DNA of 64,000 nucleotides, from contig JAHCAW010000002.1 of NCBI GenBank assembly GCA_019634695.1, positions 1 through 64,000 on the forward strand. The letters are read 5' to 3'. Positions within the stretch are counted from its first letter, which is position 1. Each line of letters begins with the position of its first letter. The translations under genes and the position numbers were made by a program. The notes under the pieces are model-generated. The model searched no databases. It had not been told where the DNA came from and saw nothing but the letters and a program-made list of their open reading frames with translations. Below, piece by piece: positions 53,827 to 62,595 of this stretch. The stretch comes from Candidatus Sumerlaeia bacterium (GTDB lineage: Bacteria; Sumerlaeota; Sumerlaeia; SLMS01; JAHLLQ01).

Positions 53827-55833
53827 ATGAAGCGCGATGCCGACAAGACCCAACGCCCCACGCGACGCCAGCGCCTCCTGCTCGTCGCCTTCGGCCTCGT
53901 CGTCGCTCTGTTGCTGCTGCTCGCCGTCGAGGGCATCCTGCGACTGGCCGGCGTCGCGCGACCGGATCCCTTCTTCCTCAAGGGCCCGCAGGTCGAAGGC
54001 CACGGGACGCTGCGCTACACGTCGCGCGAGTGGGCCCGCCGCTTCTTCTTCCAGAAGGTCGACGGACGTCTGCTCCCCGTCGGCAGCTCCGTGCCGCAGT
54101 TCTTCTTCGCGCCCAAGCCGGAGCGCGCCCTGCGTGTTGCCATCGTCGGTGAATCCACCGTTCAGGGATTCCCGCACCCCGAGAATCTGAGCATCAGCAA
54201 GTACGTCGAGGAGATGCTGCGCGACGTTGCGCCGGACCGCGAGGTGCAGGTCTTCAACTTCGGCTTCACCGCCGTCGCCTCCTATCCGGTCTCGCGCATC
54301 GTCGAGGAGATTCTGGAGCCGACCCAGTGCGATGCCATCGTGCTGCTCGTCGGTCACAACGAGTTCTTCGGCGCCTACGGCGTCGCCTCCAGCCAATACG
54401 CCGGCGACCGCCGCAGCCTGCTCGCGCTGCACGAGTGGTACAACTCGCTGCGCTTCGTTTCCGTGCTGCGCGAGGGCTTTGGCCGCATCGCCGCTTCCGA
54501 CGCCGATTCCGGCGACGCCGGCGCGCCCGGCGGCCTGATTCGGTACATGGCGGCCGAGGATGCGATCGCCCCCGACGATCCGCGTCGCGCGCGCGCCGCC
54601 GCGTTGCTCGAGTCCAACGTGCGCTGGGCCCTTCGCGCCGCGCGTCGTCACGGCGTACCGATGCTCGTCTCGACAATGCCCAGCAACATCTCCGGGCTCG
54701 CTCCTGTTGGCCGTTCAACCAGTGCCGATCCGGCCACCGACGCCGCGTTTGCCACGGCTCTCGGTCTTGGCGAGGACGCCGAACGCCTCGCGGCGCTCGA
54801 GGCGCTCGCCGCGCGCGACCCGCTGCACGCGCTGCTGTGGTTCCGCCTCGGCGAAGCACGCGAACAGGCCGGCGACCCCGACGCCGCACGCGTCGCCTAC
54901 GAGCGCGCGCTCGATCTCGACGGCATGCCCTGGCGCACACCCACCGCGGGCAACGACGCCCTGCGCCGCGCCGCACGCGCCGAAGGCGCCCTGCTCATCG
55001 ATTCCGTTGCCCTCTTCCAGCAGCACACCGACAAGGCTGCGCCCGGATGGGACTTCTTCGACGACCATGTGCACCCTTCCGTGCGAGGCCGTGCGCTGTA
55101 CGCGCGTGGCATCGTCGGTGCCTTGCTGCCCGTTCTGGGCCTTGAGGCACGCGCGGATGCGCTGCGCGACGATGCCGAATACCAGCGCCGCCTCGGGGGC
55201 GACAATCTCCTCTCCATCCGCTTCGCCTTCGGGCGTGCACGCTCGATCTTCCAAGGCCCGCCCATGCGCGCGAACAACGACCGGGTCTACGAGCGCTTCA
55301 CCCAGCTCATGGCCGACATGGACGCGCAGATGACGCCCGAGGAAGCCCTCGCATGGAAGACCTACCAGGAGCTCATCACCGCGAACATGCCCTACCCGCC
55401 GCTGGGTCTGATGGCCGGGACGATGCAGATGCACGAGGGCAAGCTCGGCCCCGCGATCTATCAACTCGGCATCGCACGCCACGCGCGGCCGATCTTCTCG
55501 ATGCCGTTCGTTCAGGCTGCGTGGACCGAGGGACACTGCCGCCGCATTGCCGGCATTCCGCTCGGAGAGAGGCTCGAGCGCGATCTCGATTGGGCCCTCA
55601 TCGCTCTCGATGTCCTGCCGCAGATCGACACCGGCCCCGAGTATCAACTTCACAAGGCGCGCGGCCAGATCTTCTGGGTGCAGGAACGATTCGACGACGC
55701 GCTCGCCGCCCTCGGTCGGGCGCTGGCCACCGCCACCACCGATGACGAGCGCGTCGAAACGCAGGGCGCCATCGACGCCATTCGCCAGCAGATCGCCCTT
55801 GTCGATCAGAGCACGCGCTTGAACATCGAGTAG
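53827..55833 (+). CDS. Membrane-anchored SGNH/GDSL hydrolase with TPR insert
   Basis: A 668-residue protein. An N-terminal anchor ('RLLLVAFGLVVALLLLLAVEG') is followed by an SGNH fold: nucleophile Ser110 in 'VAIVGESTVQGFPHP', block II around 'VFNFGFTAVASYPV', block III Asn178 in 'VLLVGHNEFFGAYG' and the catalytic pair Asp413/His416 in 'FFDDHVHPSVRG'. Between blocks III and V (about residues 295-370) a TPR-like stretch is inserted ('LLWFRLGEAREQAGDPDAARVAYERALDLDG'), and another helical repeat region follows at the C terminus ('FWVQERFDDALAALGRAL'). SGNH enzymes are esterases, often acting on acylated glycans. Its 3' end overlaps the convergent GH13 gene by 28 bases. Confidence 0.88.
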   Translation: MKRDADKTQRPTRRQRLLLVAFGLVVALLLLLAVEGILRLAGVARPDPFFLKGPQVEGHGTLRYTSREWARRFFFQKVDGRLLPVGSSVPQFFFAPKPERALRVAIVGESTVQGFPHPENLSISKYVEEMLRDVAPDREVQVFNFGFTAVASYPVSRIVEEILEPTQCDAIVLLVGHNEFFGAYGVASSQYAGDRRSLLALHEWYNSLRFVSVLREGFGRIAASDADSGDAGAPGGLIRYMAAEDAIAPDDPRRARAAALLESNVRWALRAARRHGVPMLVSTMPSNISGLAPVGRSTSADPATDAAFATALGLGEDAERLAALEALAARDPLHALLWFRLGEAREQAGDPDAARVAYERALDLDGMPWRTPTAGNDALRRAARAEGALLIDSVALFQQHTDKAAPGWDFFDDHVHPSVRGRALYARGIVGALLPVLGLEARADALRDDAEYQRRLGGDNLLSIRFAFGRARSIFQGPPMRANNDRVYERFTQLMADMDAQMTPEEALAWKTYQELITANMPYPPLGLMAGTMQMHEGKLGPAIYQLGIARHARPIFSMPFVQAAWTEGHCRRIAGIPLGERLERDLDWALIALDVLPQIDTGPEYQLHKARGQIFWVQERFDDALAALGRALATATTDDERVETQGAIDAIRQQIALVDQSTRLNIE

Positions 55834-57380
55834 TTCGGTCCCCGGCCGCGGTCCACCGAACGGAACACGTGCACCCCGCACGGTGGCAGTGTCACCAGCG
55901 CCGTCCCGCTGTGCAGCGTCATCCGCTCGCCGGTCAGCAGGCACTCGATCGGTGCCGCATCCATCCACAACGAATGCCGAACCGGCACCAGTTCCGACAC
56001 CGTCTCCTGCGACGGGTTCGCCACCACCAGCAGCGTCTCGACCGCGTGCTCCGTCGTTCGCAGGAAGGCCACCAGCCGGTCCGCATCCAGCACCATGCAG
56101 TCGCCCACCACCAGCGCCGCGTTCTTCTCGCGCAGGTGCGCCAGCCGCCGGACCAGCGCCAGCTCCTCGTTCGTATCGTTCACAAGGTCCCAACGCATCG
56201 GCCCGCGGCAGAGCGGATCCGCTCCGCCATCCATGCCGACCTCCGATCCGTAGTAGATCGTCGGGCAACCCGGCAGCGTGAATTGCAGCACCCGCAGCAC
56301 CCGCCGCATCGCCGCATCTGGTACCTCGTGCACCAGCCGCGGCGTGTCGTGATTATCGAGCACCAAATGGCTGCGCAGCAGTGCCTCGTATGGACACTCG
56401 GCGAGCAGGCGCCCGAGCGCGCGTCCGAATGCGGCGGGGGAGAAGCGCCCCCGCGCCATCGCCAGCAGCAACTCGCGCACATGCATCAGCAGGATGCCGT
56501 CCTGTACGCGCAGCCAGTCGGCCGGATAGTTCCAGCACTCGCCGATGATGCAGCTTGTCGGCTTCTCGTCATGCGCCGCCCGAGTGATCTCCTCGAGAAT
56601 TCCCAGTCCCAGGTCCGGCGCGACATCCAGCCGCCAACCGTCGATGTCCGCTTCGCGCAGGTAATGACGCAGCACGCTGTCGGGTTCCTCGTACAGCATC
56701 GCCCGCACCGCGGGATTCTCCACGTTCAGCTCCGGCAGATTCGCGCCGTTGCGCCATCCGCGCCACCCGTGATGGTACTGCTCGCCGATGTGGAAGAACT
56801 CCGCTTCCCGCGAGGCCGGATGCGCCAGTGCCCGCTGGAACATCGGCGCATGGCGGCCCATGTGGTTGAACACGCCGTCGAGCATCAGGCGCATGCCGCG
56901 GGCGTGGAGATCGTCGGCCAAAGCTCGCAGCTCCGCATTCGTGCCGTACTGCGGATCGACCCGGAAGTAGTCGCTTGCGTCGTACTTGTGGTTCGTGAAC
57001 GCCTCGAAGATCGGGTTCAGGTAGAGGCACCGCACACCGAGCAACTCGAGGTGGTCGAGGTGGGCGCGCACCGACTCGAGGTCGCCGCCCCAGAACTCGA
57101 GTTGGCCTTCGGTGAGCCCAAGCTCCTCGAGCCGGTGGCCGCGGTGCGGTTGCTCGTCCCAAGGGCGCAGCCGGCGCGGCTCGGCGTAGTGCGCGCGCTT
57201 CTCGTCAAGTCGCTGCGAGGGCGCGAAGCGGTCCACGATCGCTTGGTACACGATGCCGCCGACGCGCCAGTCCGCGCGCCGCTCGGCCATGCGGGCGGCG
57301 CGTTCCAGTTCCAGAGTGCTGATGATGCGTTCGGTGCCCTCTTCCGATCCGTCGTGCATCCGGCGGTCCCGTGCGGTCAT
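55806..57380 (-). CDS. Cytoplasmic GH13 maltodextrin hydrolase (cyclomaltodextrinase-like)
   Basis: The ATG at 57380 overlaps the stop of the upstream amylase (ATGA) and has GGAG seven bases upstream, giving 524 residues with no signal peptide. The barrel begins 'GGIVYQAIVDRFAPSQRLD'; 'YLNPIFEAFTNHKYDASDYFRVDPQYG' and 'MRLMLDGVFNHMGRHAPMFQ' are typical of the neopullulanase/cyclomaltodextrinase subfamily. Catalytic residues are Asp252 ('DIDGWRLDVAPDL'), Glu281 ('CIIGECWNYP') and Asp345 ('VLDNHDTPRL'). It lacks the N-terminal starch-binding domain usual in this subfamily. It would split imported maltodextrins in the cytoplasm, and coupling to a secreted amylase ties extracellular attack to intracellular use. 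Confidence 0.93.
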   Translation of the reverse strand: MTARDRRMHDGSEEGTERIISTLELERAARMAERRADWRVGGIVYQAIVDRFAPSQRLDEKRAHYAEPRRLRPWDEQPHRGHRLEELGLTEGQLEFWGGDLESVRAHLDHLELLGVRCLYLNPIFEAFTNHKYDASDYFRVDPQYGTNAELRALADDLHARGMRLMLDGVFNHMGRHAPMFQRALAHPASREAEFFHIGEQYHHGWRGWRNGANLPELNVENPAVRAMLYEEPDSVLRHYLREADIDGWRLDVAPDLGLGILEEITRAAHDEKPTSCIIGECWNYPADWLRVQDGILLMHVRELLLAMARGRFSPAAFGRALGRLLAECPYEALLRSHLVLDNHDTPRLVHEVPDAAMRRVLRVLQFTLPGCPTIYYGSEVGMDGGADPLCRGPMRWDLVNDTNEELALVRRLAHLREKNAALVVGDCMVLDADRLVAFLRTTEHAVETLLVVANPSQETVSELVPVRHSLWMDAAPIECLLTGERMTLHSGTALVTLPPCGVHVFRSVDRGRGPNYSMFKRVL

Positions 57381-60300
57381 GGGCAGGCTCCGATGATCTG
57401 AAGCGCGTGTTGGAAGAGACGCTGCGCATCGGCGGGCGTGACGATGCCGTTGCCATCGGCCGCATCCACGCAGCCGTCGCCGTCGTCCGGATGGATGTCG
57501 GCGGCCTCGACCGAAATGCCCGGCGCGCACGCCCCGTTGATGTAGCACTCGAATGCGGCCTGCGCATCGGCCGGCGTCACCACGCCGTCGCCGTTCGCAT
57601 CGCCCGGCACGATCGGTGGCGCGGACGAGTTCGCCGCGCCCGGCGTCGGGGTGCTCGACGGATTCCAGTCCTCCGCCGTGTCGGTGTCGGTGCTTGCACC
57701 GTCGCGACCCAGCGACCGGCCGGCGGTCTCGCTCGCCGGCCCCGCAACGGTTCCGGTGAACGTCGTTCCCGCCGGCACGTGCCGCACGACACCCGACGAG
57801 TCGCTGTCCTGTGCGTTGCGCCAGTCCACGTAGTCGATGCCGATGCCGAACGGATCGACCAGCGCCACCGAGCCGCCGCGCGTCTGGTGCCATGGGATAT
57901 TGAAGGCGGCGAACCGCACGCCCGACTGCGGCGCGGGCGGAGTCGGGCCACCTTCGTCCGAGACCACTAGGTACGCGCCGGCGCCCAGCGTCGCGCCTGC
58001 CGCGAACACGTAGTCCCGCGGCACCTGATCCTGGTCGTTCATGCGCAGCACCCAGCCCGACAGGTCCACGGGCGACGCCTGTGGATTGTAGAGCTCGACC
58101 CAGTCCGGCACGCCGACGAACACCTCGTTGATCAGCACCTTCGGATTGGTCGGCAGGGCCGCCACGGCCTCGATCACCTGCGGCTGCACGAACGCGTTGC
58201 TCGCGTTCTCGGGCAGCATGTTCGGACTCGGGAAGCCGTTGCCCGCCGACGTCACGGCCACCAGGCGAATGGCGCGCGGATCGGGATTGCCGAGCGCCTC
58301 GAGCGGCAGGGCGATCTCGAACGCGTTCGGCGCGGCGAACACCGTGCCCGGCGCGCCAGGAACTCCCGACACGTTCGCATCGTAACGGCCCGTGAAGCCG
58401 GGCTGGAACTCGAACGTGCCGAACGAGCCCGGCAGGCCGTCCGTCCCGAACGAGTAGCCGTACGCCACGCCCGGCTGCGTCATGCCGAACGCGGCGTCGA
58501 ACCCGATGCCCGCGCCCACGAGTTGCGGCGACAGCTCGAAGTTCGCGCGACTGATGTCGCCGCGCAGGCCGTCCGATTCGTCCGTCAGATCGGTCGCCAG
58601 GTTCTTGGCGCCCTGTCCCGACCCGGCCGCCACGTCGACGAAGACGATCGACACGTTGTCGAAGTTGTCGTTCGTGCGGCCGAACATGTCGCCGCGCAGC
58701 GCGATGCCGAGCACGTTGTCGCGGATGCCCGCGCGCAACTCGGTCAGCGTGCCGTCGGCGCCAAAGTCCGCCGGCGTTGTGCCGTCCGCCTCGCCGCCGT
58801 CCGCCGCCGAAACCGCCAGCACCGGCAGCGCCATCAGGTCGCTCGCGTCGCCGTCGATCCGGAACGGCGCCAGCGGCGTCGGTTCCTGAATGCCGCTCAC
58901 GGTCAACTGCGACGACGTGTTCGACACGAAGCCGGTGCCGTTTGGTCCCGTGCTGGCCACCACGCGCACGACATACGTGTCGTTTGTCACCATCAGCGCG
59001 TTCGAGGGGATTGTGTCCACGAGCGCGTAGGTGCCGACGGGCCGCGTCACCGAGAACGCCCCGAGCGGGGGACTCTCGAGTGTCCCGACGAGCTGCGTGC
59101 CGCCGGGGCCGTCCAGGAAGATCTGGGCCTGCGCGGCTTCGGTCTCGAACGTTCCTTCGATCGCGATTTGCGTGGGGTTCGTGATGTCCTGTCCCGGAGG
59201 CGCGGGATTCGTCAGCACGACGCGCGGCAGGTCGATTGTCGCCGTCACGTCGACGAACGCGATCGCCTCGGCCGGCGGATCCGGTGCCCCCGTCAGCCGG
59301 GCCGTCGCCCGGAAGCGATGCACTCCCGGCCCGTAGCCGCGCCAGACGAACCGGAACTCGTCGAACGCGTCGCCGAGATTCTGGTCGTTCTGCACCAGGC
59401 GACCGATCGGCGGCAGCAGCGCCGCGTCGAAGCCCTGCGCCGTCAGCACCGGCCCGTCGTTCACCTGCAGCGTGACGCTGTAGTCGCCGTTGGCAAACGC
59501 AACCGGCCCGCCCGGCGTCGTCTGCGTGTTCACCCGCACGACGATCTCGTTCGGATAGGCGTCCGTGTCGATCGTCGCCGGGAAGGAATCGAACGTCACT
59601 GCCGACGGCGACGCGTCCACGTCCACGCCGAGCAAAACCTGCGGGAAGACAATCCCGAGTCCGATGTTGCCGAACCGCGTGATCGAGTAGTTGCCCGACT
59701 CCTCGAAGGCGACGACCGTCACCTCCATCGTGCCCGAGCCGCCGAGGCCTTCGAGCACCCGACGCCACTCGAGGCGATCGTGCCGCCGCGCCCGGTTGCC
59801 CGAGTTCAGCAGCGCCAGAATATCCTCGTCCGTCGCCCCCGGCGGAACATCGCGCAGAATGTGCAGGCTGTCGACCGTGTGGTCCGAGGAGACGACGACC
59901 TCATAACTTGGCGACGTGATGTCGCCGCTGCCCGTGCGTGTCGGGAAGCGCAGGTCTACCTGCGGCGGCTGGCGGTCCAGATACACCACCAGCCGTTGAT
60001 TGTCGTACAGGTGCGGGGTGCCCGAGGGGCGCTGCAGGAAGGCGACCGTCTCGATGTAGGTGTAACCCTCGGCGAGTTGCGTCGCGTCGATCGTGGCGGT
60101 GTAGACGCCGTTGCTGACATTCTGGAAGGACTCGAAGCCGGCGAACTCCCCGTGCGCGTTCCGCGTTCCGCTGCCGTCGACATCCACCTCGCCGAAATTG
60201 ACCTTCACCAGCGCGTTGTCGCTGGCCGGTTGCGCGGCCACCTCCAGGCGAATCTGGATCGTATCGTCCGTCACCACGTGCAACGGCGTCAGGCGCCGCA

Positions 60301-61999
60301 GGCTCTCGAGCCGCCCGTCGGCCGGGTCCGGCGCGATCGTCCCCGTCGCGTTCGGAATCGTCAGCGTCGAATTCGGCTTCGCCGGCCCGTACACCACATA
60401 GCCCCGGCCATGGAACGACCCGTTGGCGTTGCGATTGCGCGGAACACGGATCGACACCCGACCGTTGCCGTCCACGGTCACCGAGTCGAAGATGTCGTTG
60501 AACGGATCGACGGTCGCCGACGTTGCGTTGCCGGTCAGCTCCACCAGCACCGTGCCCGGCGCGAACGCCGTCACCACATTGCGCTCGTCGAAGCCTCCGT
60601 CCCCGCGGTCGCTCAGTCCCACGAGGCACGCGTTCAGGCGCTCGTAGATGTAGATCGAGCCGTCCACCCAGCGTGTCGAGTGGGCGCCGCGCCCGTACTC
60701 CTTGTTCACGCGCACCAGTCGCGTGATCAGCGACGACGTATTGCCCAGCGCATCCCATCGGCCGGGCTTCGGGAAGTCGCGTCCATAGCCGAACTCGTGC
60801 GCGTTGTAGTACACCAGCGGATAGCCCGTGCGCGTCAGGATGTGCGCGTGTGCCACGATGTTGAAGCCCGGCCCGTCGATCGTGAACCCGCCGCCGGTGT
60901 TGTCGTGGCTGTTGACGAACAGCACCCCGCGCGAACCGTCGTTCGCGTTGCCGTCCGAGCCGTCGAACGAGGCGAACTCCAGTCGTCGCATGTCGCCGAA
61001 ACCCTGCGCGTCGAAGACTTCCCGCATCGCGAAGAACAACGGGAAGTCCAGCATGTCGCGATTGCCGAAGCCATCCTTGCGCGTGTACGAGCCCAGCAAT
61101 CCGAAGTCCCCGTCATAGGCCTCGCCGAAACTGAACGGCGTGAACCGCGACCCGTCGATCGGGTTCCGCCCAAGGTTGAAGACGGCACCGTCGTACAGGT
61201 TGTTGAAGAACCACTGCGGGACGTGCTTCACGGCATCGATGCGGAATCCGTCCACGCCGTGCACCTCGGCCATCCACTGCAAGTGGCGCAGCAGCAGCCC
61301 GGTCGCATTCTCCTCGACGGGGTCGCCCGCCATGGGGTTGGCGAGGTTGAACGGATGGCGGCCGAACTCGGCCGGCAGGTCGAGGTCCGGATAGAACTGA
61401 CGATTCGACTCGCGCGGCGTCTCGTTCGGAATGTTGTTCGAGAAGCCCGGCACCGGATGCCGCACGAAGCGGTGGTTCTTCTCCTGCGCGATGTCGATCA
61501 AGCCGGCGAGCCGCATGTTCCAGTCGCCGCCCTCGAAGGCCCCGTGGAAGTCGCCGTCCACGTCGCCCGACAGCCGCGTCACGAAGCCCGGATAGCCGCC
61601 GTTGTCCTCGAAGCCCGGCGTGCTGCCGTCCCGGAAACCGTTGTGATTCACGATCGTGTCGGCGAACAGCAGCACCCCTGCGCGCCCCATCTCGCGCGAC
61701 ATGCGGTGGAAACCCTGCTCCGTCCCGTACAGCGTCCGGTCGTACGGCGTGCCCAGGTTGAAGCGGTCGAACACGTCGTATCCGACCGAGAAGCCCCCGC
61801 TGTCCGCCTTGTGCGGCGGTGGCACCCAGATCGCATTGTACCGCGCCATGAAGACGTCGGGCATGCGCCGCTCGATCGTCTCCCACTTGGCCTCGAAGTA
61901 CTGGAGCATCACGTCGCCGGCCGGGGCCGGGGTCGTCCACGCACCCGCTCCCAGCAGCATCCCCGCCAGCGCCCACCTCACTCGCCTCGTCGTCTTCAT
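57377..61999 (-). CDS. Large secreted GH13 alpha-amylase with lamin-tail and dockerin-like C terminus
   Basis: From the ATG at 61999 ('MKTTRRVRWALAGMLLGAGAW', signal peptide) the protein has 1540 residues. The GH13 domain is N-terminal: 'GDVMLQYFEAKWETIERRMP', Asp255 ('GVDGFRIDAVKHVPQW'), Glu293 ('SFGEAYDGDFG') and Asp366 ('FVNSHDNTGGG'). Several Ig-like/beta modules fill about residues 480-1300. A lamin-tail domain follows ('KVLINEVFVGVPDWVELYNPQ', 'DLSGWVLRMND'). The last ~75 residues hold two EF-hand-like loops, 'GDANGDGVVTPADAQAAFECYI' and 'DGDGCVDAADGNGIVTPADAQRLFQ', as in type I dockerins. It probably digests polymeric alpha-glucan outside the cell. Two other in-frame starts lie within 27 bases upstream. 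Confidence 0.93.
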   Translation of the reverse strand: MKTTRRVRWALAGMLLGAGAWTTPAPAGDVMLQYFEAKWETIERRMPDVFMARYNAIWVPPPHKADSGGFSVGYDVFDRFNLGTPYDRTLYGTEQGFHRMSREMGRAGVLLFADTIVNHNGFRDGSTPGFEDNGGYPGFVTRLSGDVDGDFHGAFEGGDWNMRLAGLIDIAQEKNHRFVRHPVPGFSNNIPNETPRESNRQFYPDLDLPAEFGRHPFNLANPMAGDPVEENATGLLLRHLQWMAEVHGVDGFRIDAVKHVPQWFFNNLYDGAVFNLGRNPIDGSRFTPFSFGEAYDGDFGLLGSYTRKDGFGNRDMLDFPLFFAMREVFDAQGFGDMRRLEFASFDGSDGNANDGSRGVLFVNSHDNTGGGFTIDGPGFNIVAHAHILTRTGYPLVYYNAHEFGYGRDFPKPGRWDALGNTSSLITRLVRVNKEYGRGAHSTRWVDGSIYIYERLNACLVGLSDRGDGGFDERNVVTAFAPGTVLVELTGNATSATVDPFNDIFDSVTVDGNGRVSIRVPRNRNANGSFHGRGYVVYGPAKPNSTLTIPNATGTIAPDPADGRLESLRRLTPLHVVTDDTIQIRLEVAAQPASDNALVKVNFGEVDVDGSGTRNAHGEFAGFESFQNVSNGVYTATIDATQLAEGYTYIETVAFLQRPSGTPHLYDNQRLVVYLDRQPPQVDLRFPTRTGSGDITSPSYEVVVSSDHTVDSLHILRDVPPGATDEDILALLNSGNRARRHDRLEWRRVLEGLGGSGTMEVTVVAFEESGNYSITRFGNIGLGIVFPQVLLGVDVDASPSAVTFDSFPATIDTDAYPNEIVVRVNTQTTPGGPVAFANGDYSVTLQVNDGPVLTAQGFDAALLPPIGRLVQNDQNLGDAFDEFRFVWRGYGPGVHRFRATARLTGAPDPPAEAIAFVDVTATIDLPRVVLTNPAPPGQDITNPTQIAIEGTFETEAAQAQIFLDGPGGTQLVGTLESPPLGAFSVTRPVGTYALVDTIPSNALMVTNDTYVVRVVASTGPNGTGFVSNTSSQLTVSGIQEPTPLAPFRIDGDASDLMALPVLAVSAADGGEADGTTPADFGADGTLTELRAGIRDNVLGIALRGDMFGRTNDNFDNVSIVFVDVAAGSGQGAKNLATDLTDESDGLRGDISRANFELSPQLVGAGIGFDAAFGMTQPGVAYGYSFGTDGLPGSFGTFEFQPGFTGRYDANVSGVPGAPGTVFAAPNAFEIALPLEALGNPDPRAIRLVAVTSAGNGFPSPNMLPENASNAFVQPQVIEAVAALPTNPKVLINEVFVGVPDWVELYNPQASPVDLSGWVLRMNDQDQVPRDYVFAAGATLGAGAYLVVSDEGGPTPPAPQSGVRFAAFNIPWHQTRGGSVALVDPFGIGIDYVDWRNAQDSDSSGVVRHVPAGTTFTGTVAGPASETAGRSLGRDGASTDTDTAEDWNPSSTPTPGAANSSAPPIVPGDANGDGVVTPADAQAAFECYINGACAPGISVEAADIHPDDGDGCVDAADGNGIVTPADAQRLFQHALQIIGACP

Positions 62000-62281
62000 C
62001 GTTCGCGATTCCATCCCGTCGGTCATGGCCCGCGGCTGCCGGCCGCGGGTCCGTTCCGCGACGCTAGGCCCGGGCCCGCCCGCTGTCCAGACCGAACGCC
62101 CGGCGGATAAACGTTCCGCGCCAACCGGGGTCCAGTTTTTACTGTCGTTTATAGCCCCTCGGCCAGCCCCCGTCCCGGCGGCCCCCCGCGCCCCCGGGCG
62201 CTTTGCCGTTGACCTGTCGGCGGGCCCCGACGCAAGCACTCCCCCTCACCGCGTCGCCCCCCCCCGGGGACGGCGCCGCGC
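62000..62281. other. Spacer between the large amylase gene and tRNA-Arg
   Basis: This 282-base region should contain the amylase promoter on the minus strand. It holds GATAAACGTTCC at 62106-62117 and an AT-richer stretch (AGTTTTTACTGTCGTTTATA, 62132-62151). The rest is C-rich. No gene is supported. Confidence 0.5.
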
Positions 62282-62359
62282 GCACCCGTAGCTCAGTCCG
62301 GATAGAGCACTGGATTCCGGTTCCAGGTGTCGGGGGTTCAAATCCCTCCGGGTGCGCCA
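62282..62359 (+). tRNA. tRNA-Arg, anticodon CCG
   Basis: The acceptor stem GCACCCG/CGGGTGC, D arm GCTC-AGTCCGGATA-GAGC, anticodon arm CTGGA-TTCCGGT-TCCAG with CCG at 62317-62319, T loop TTCAAAT and an encoded CCA end are all present. It reads CGG codons, which are frequent in this GC-rich genome. Confidence 0.97.
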
Positions 62360-62595
62360 GTTTCCCTCCTCCCCCCGAGTCCCCTCGCCTGCGCGGCGTC
62401 CAGCCGTCTTGCGCCGCGTGGCCCCGAATCGTGCCGCGGCTCATTCACCGTTTGACAGCCATGGCTGCAGTGGGGTGAGTATCCCCCTGCTCGCAGTCGG
62501 GATTCGTCGAGAGCCAGGCCTTCGATGGCTCTTCAGGCTCCGTGGCCCCTTCGGCCGGCGACGATACTACATCATTGTTCATGGAGAATTATGTC

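Noticed and set aside
55806..59768. A 1320-residue fusion of GH13 with a long N-terminal extension
   Set aside because: The N-terminal ~800 residues are an out-of-frame reading of the upstream amylase. The true start at 57380 has an ATGA overlap and ribosome-binding site.
58523..62110. Open frame of ~1195 codons opposite the large amylase
   Set aside because: It is the shadow of the 1540-residue GH13 gene, whose catalytic motifs and modules are clear. The antisense product is low-complexity Arg/Val/Asp.
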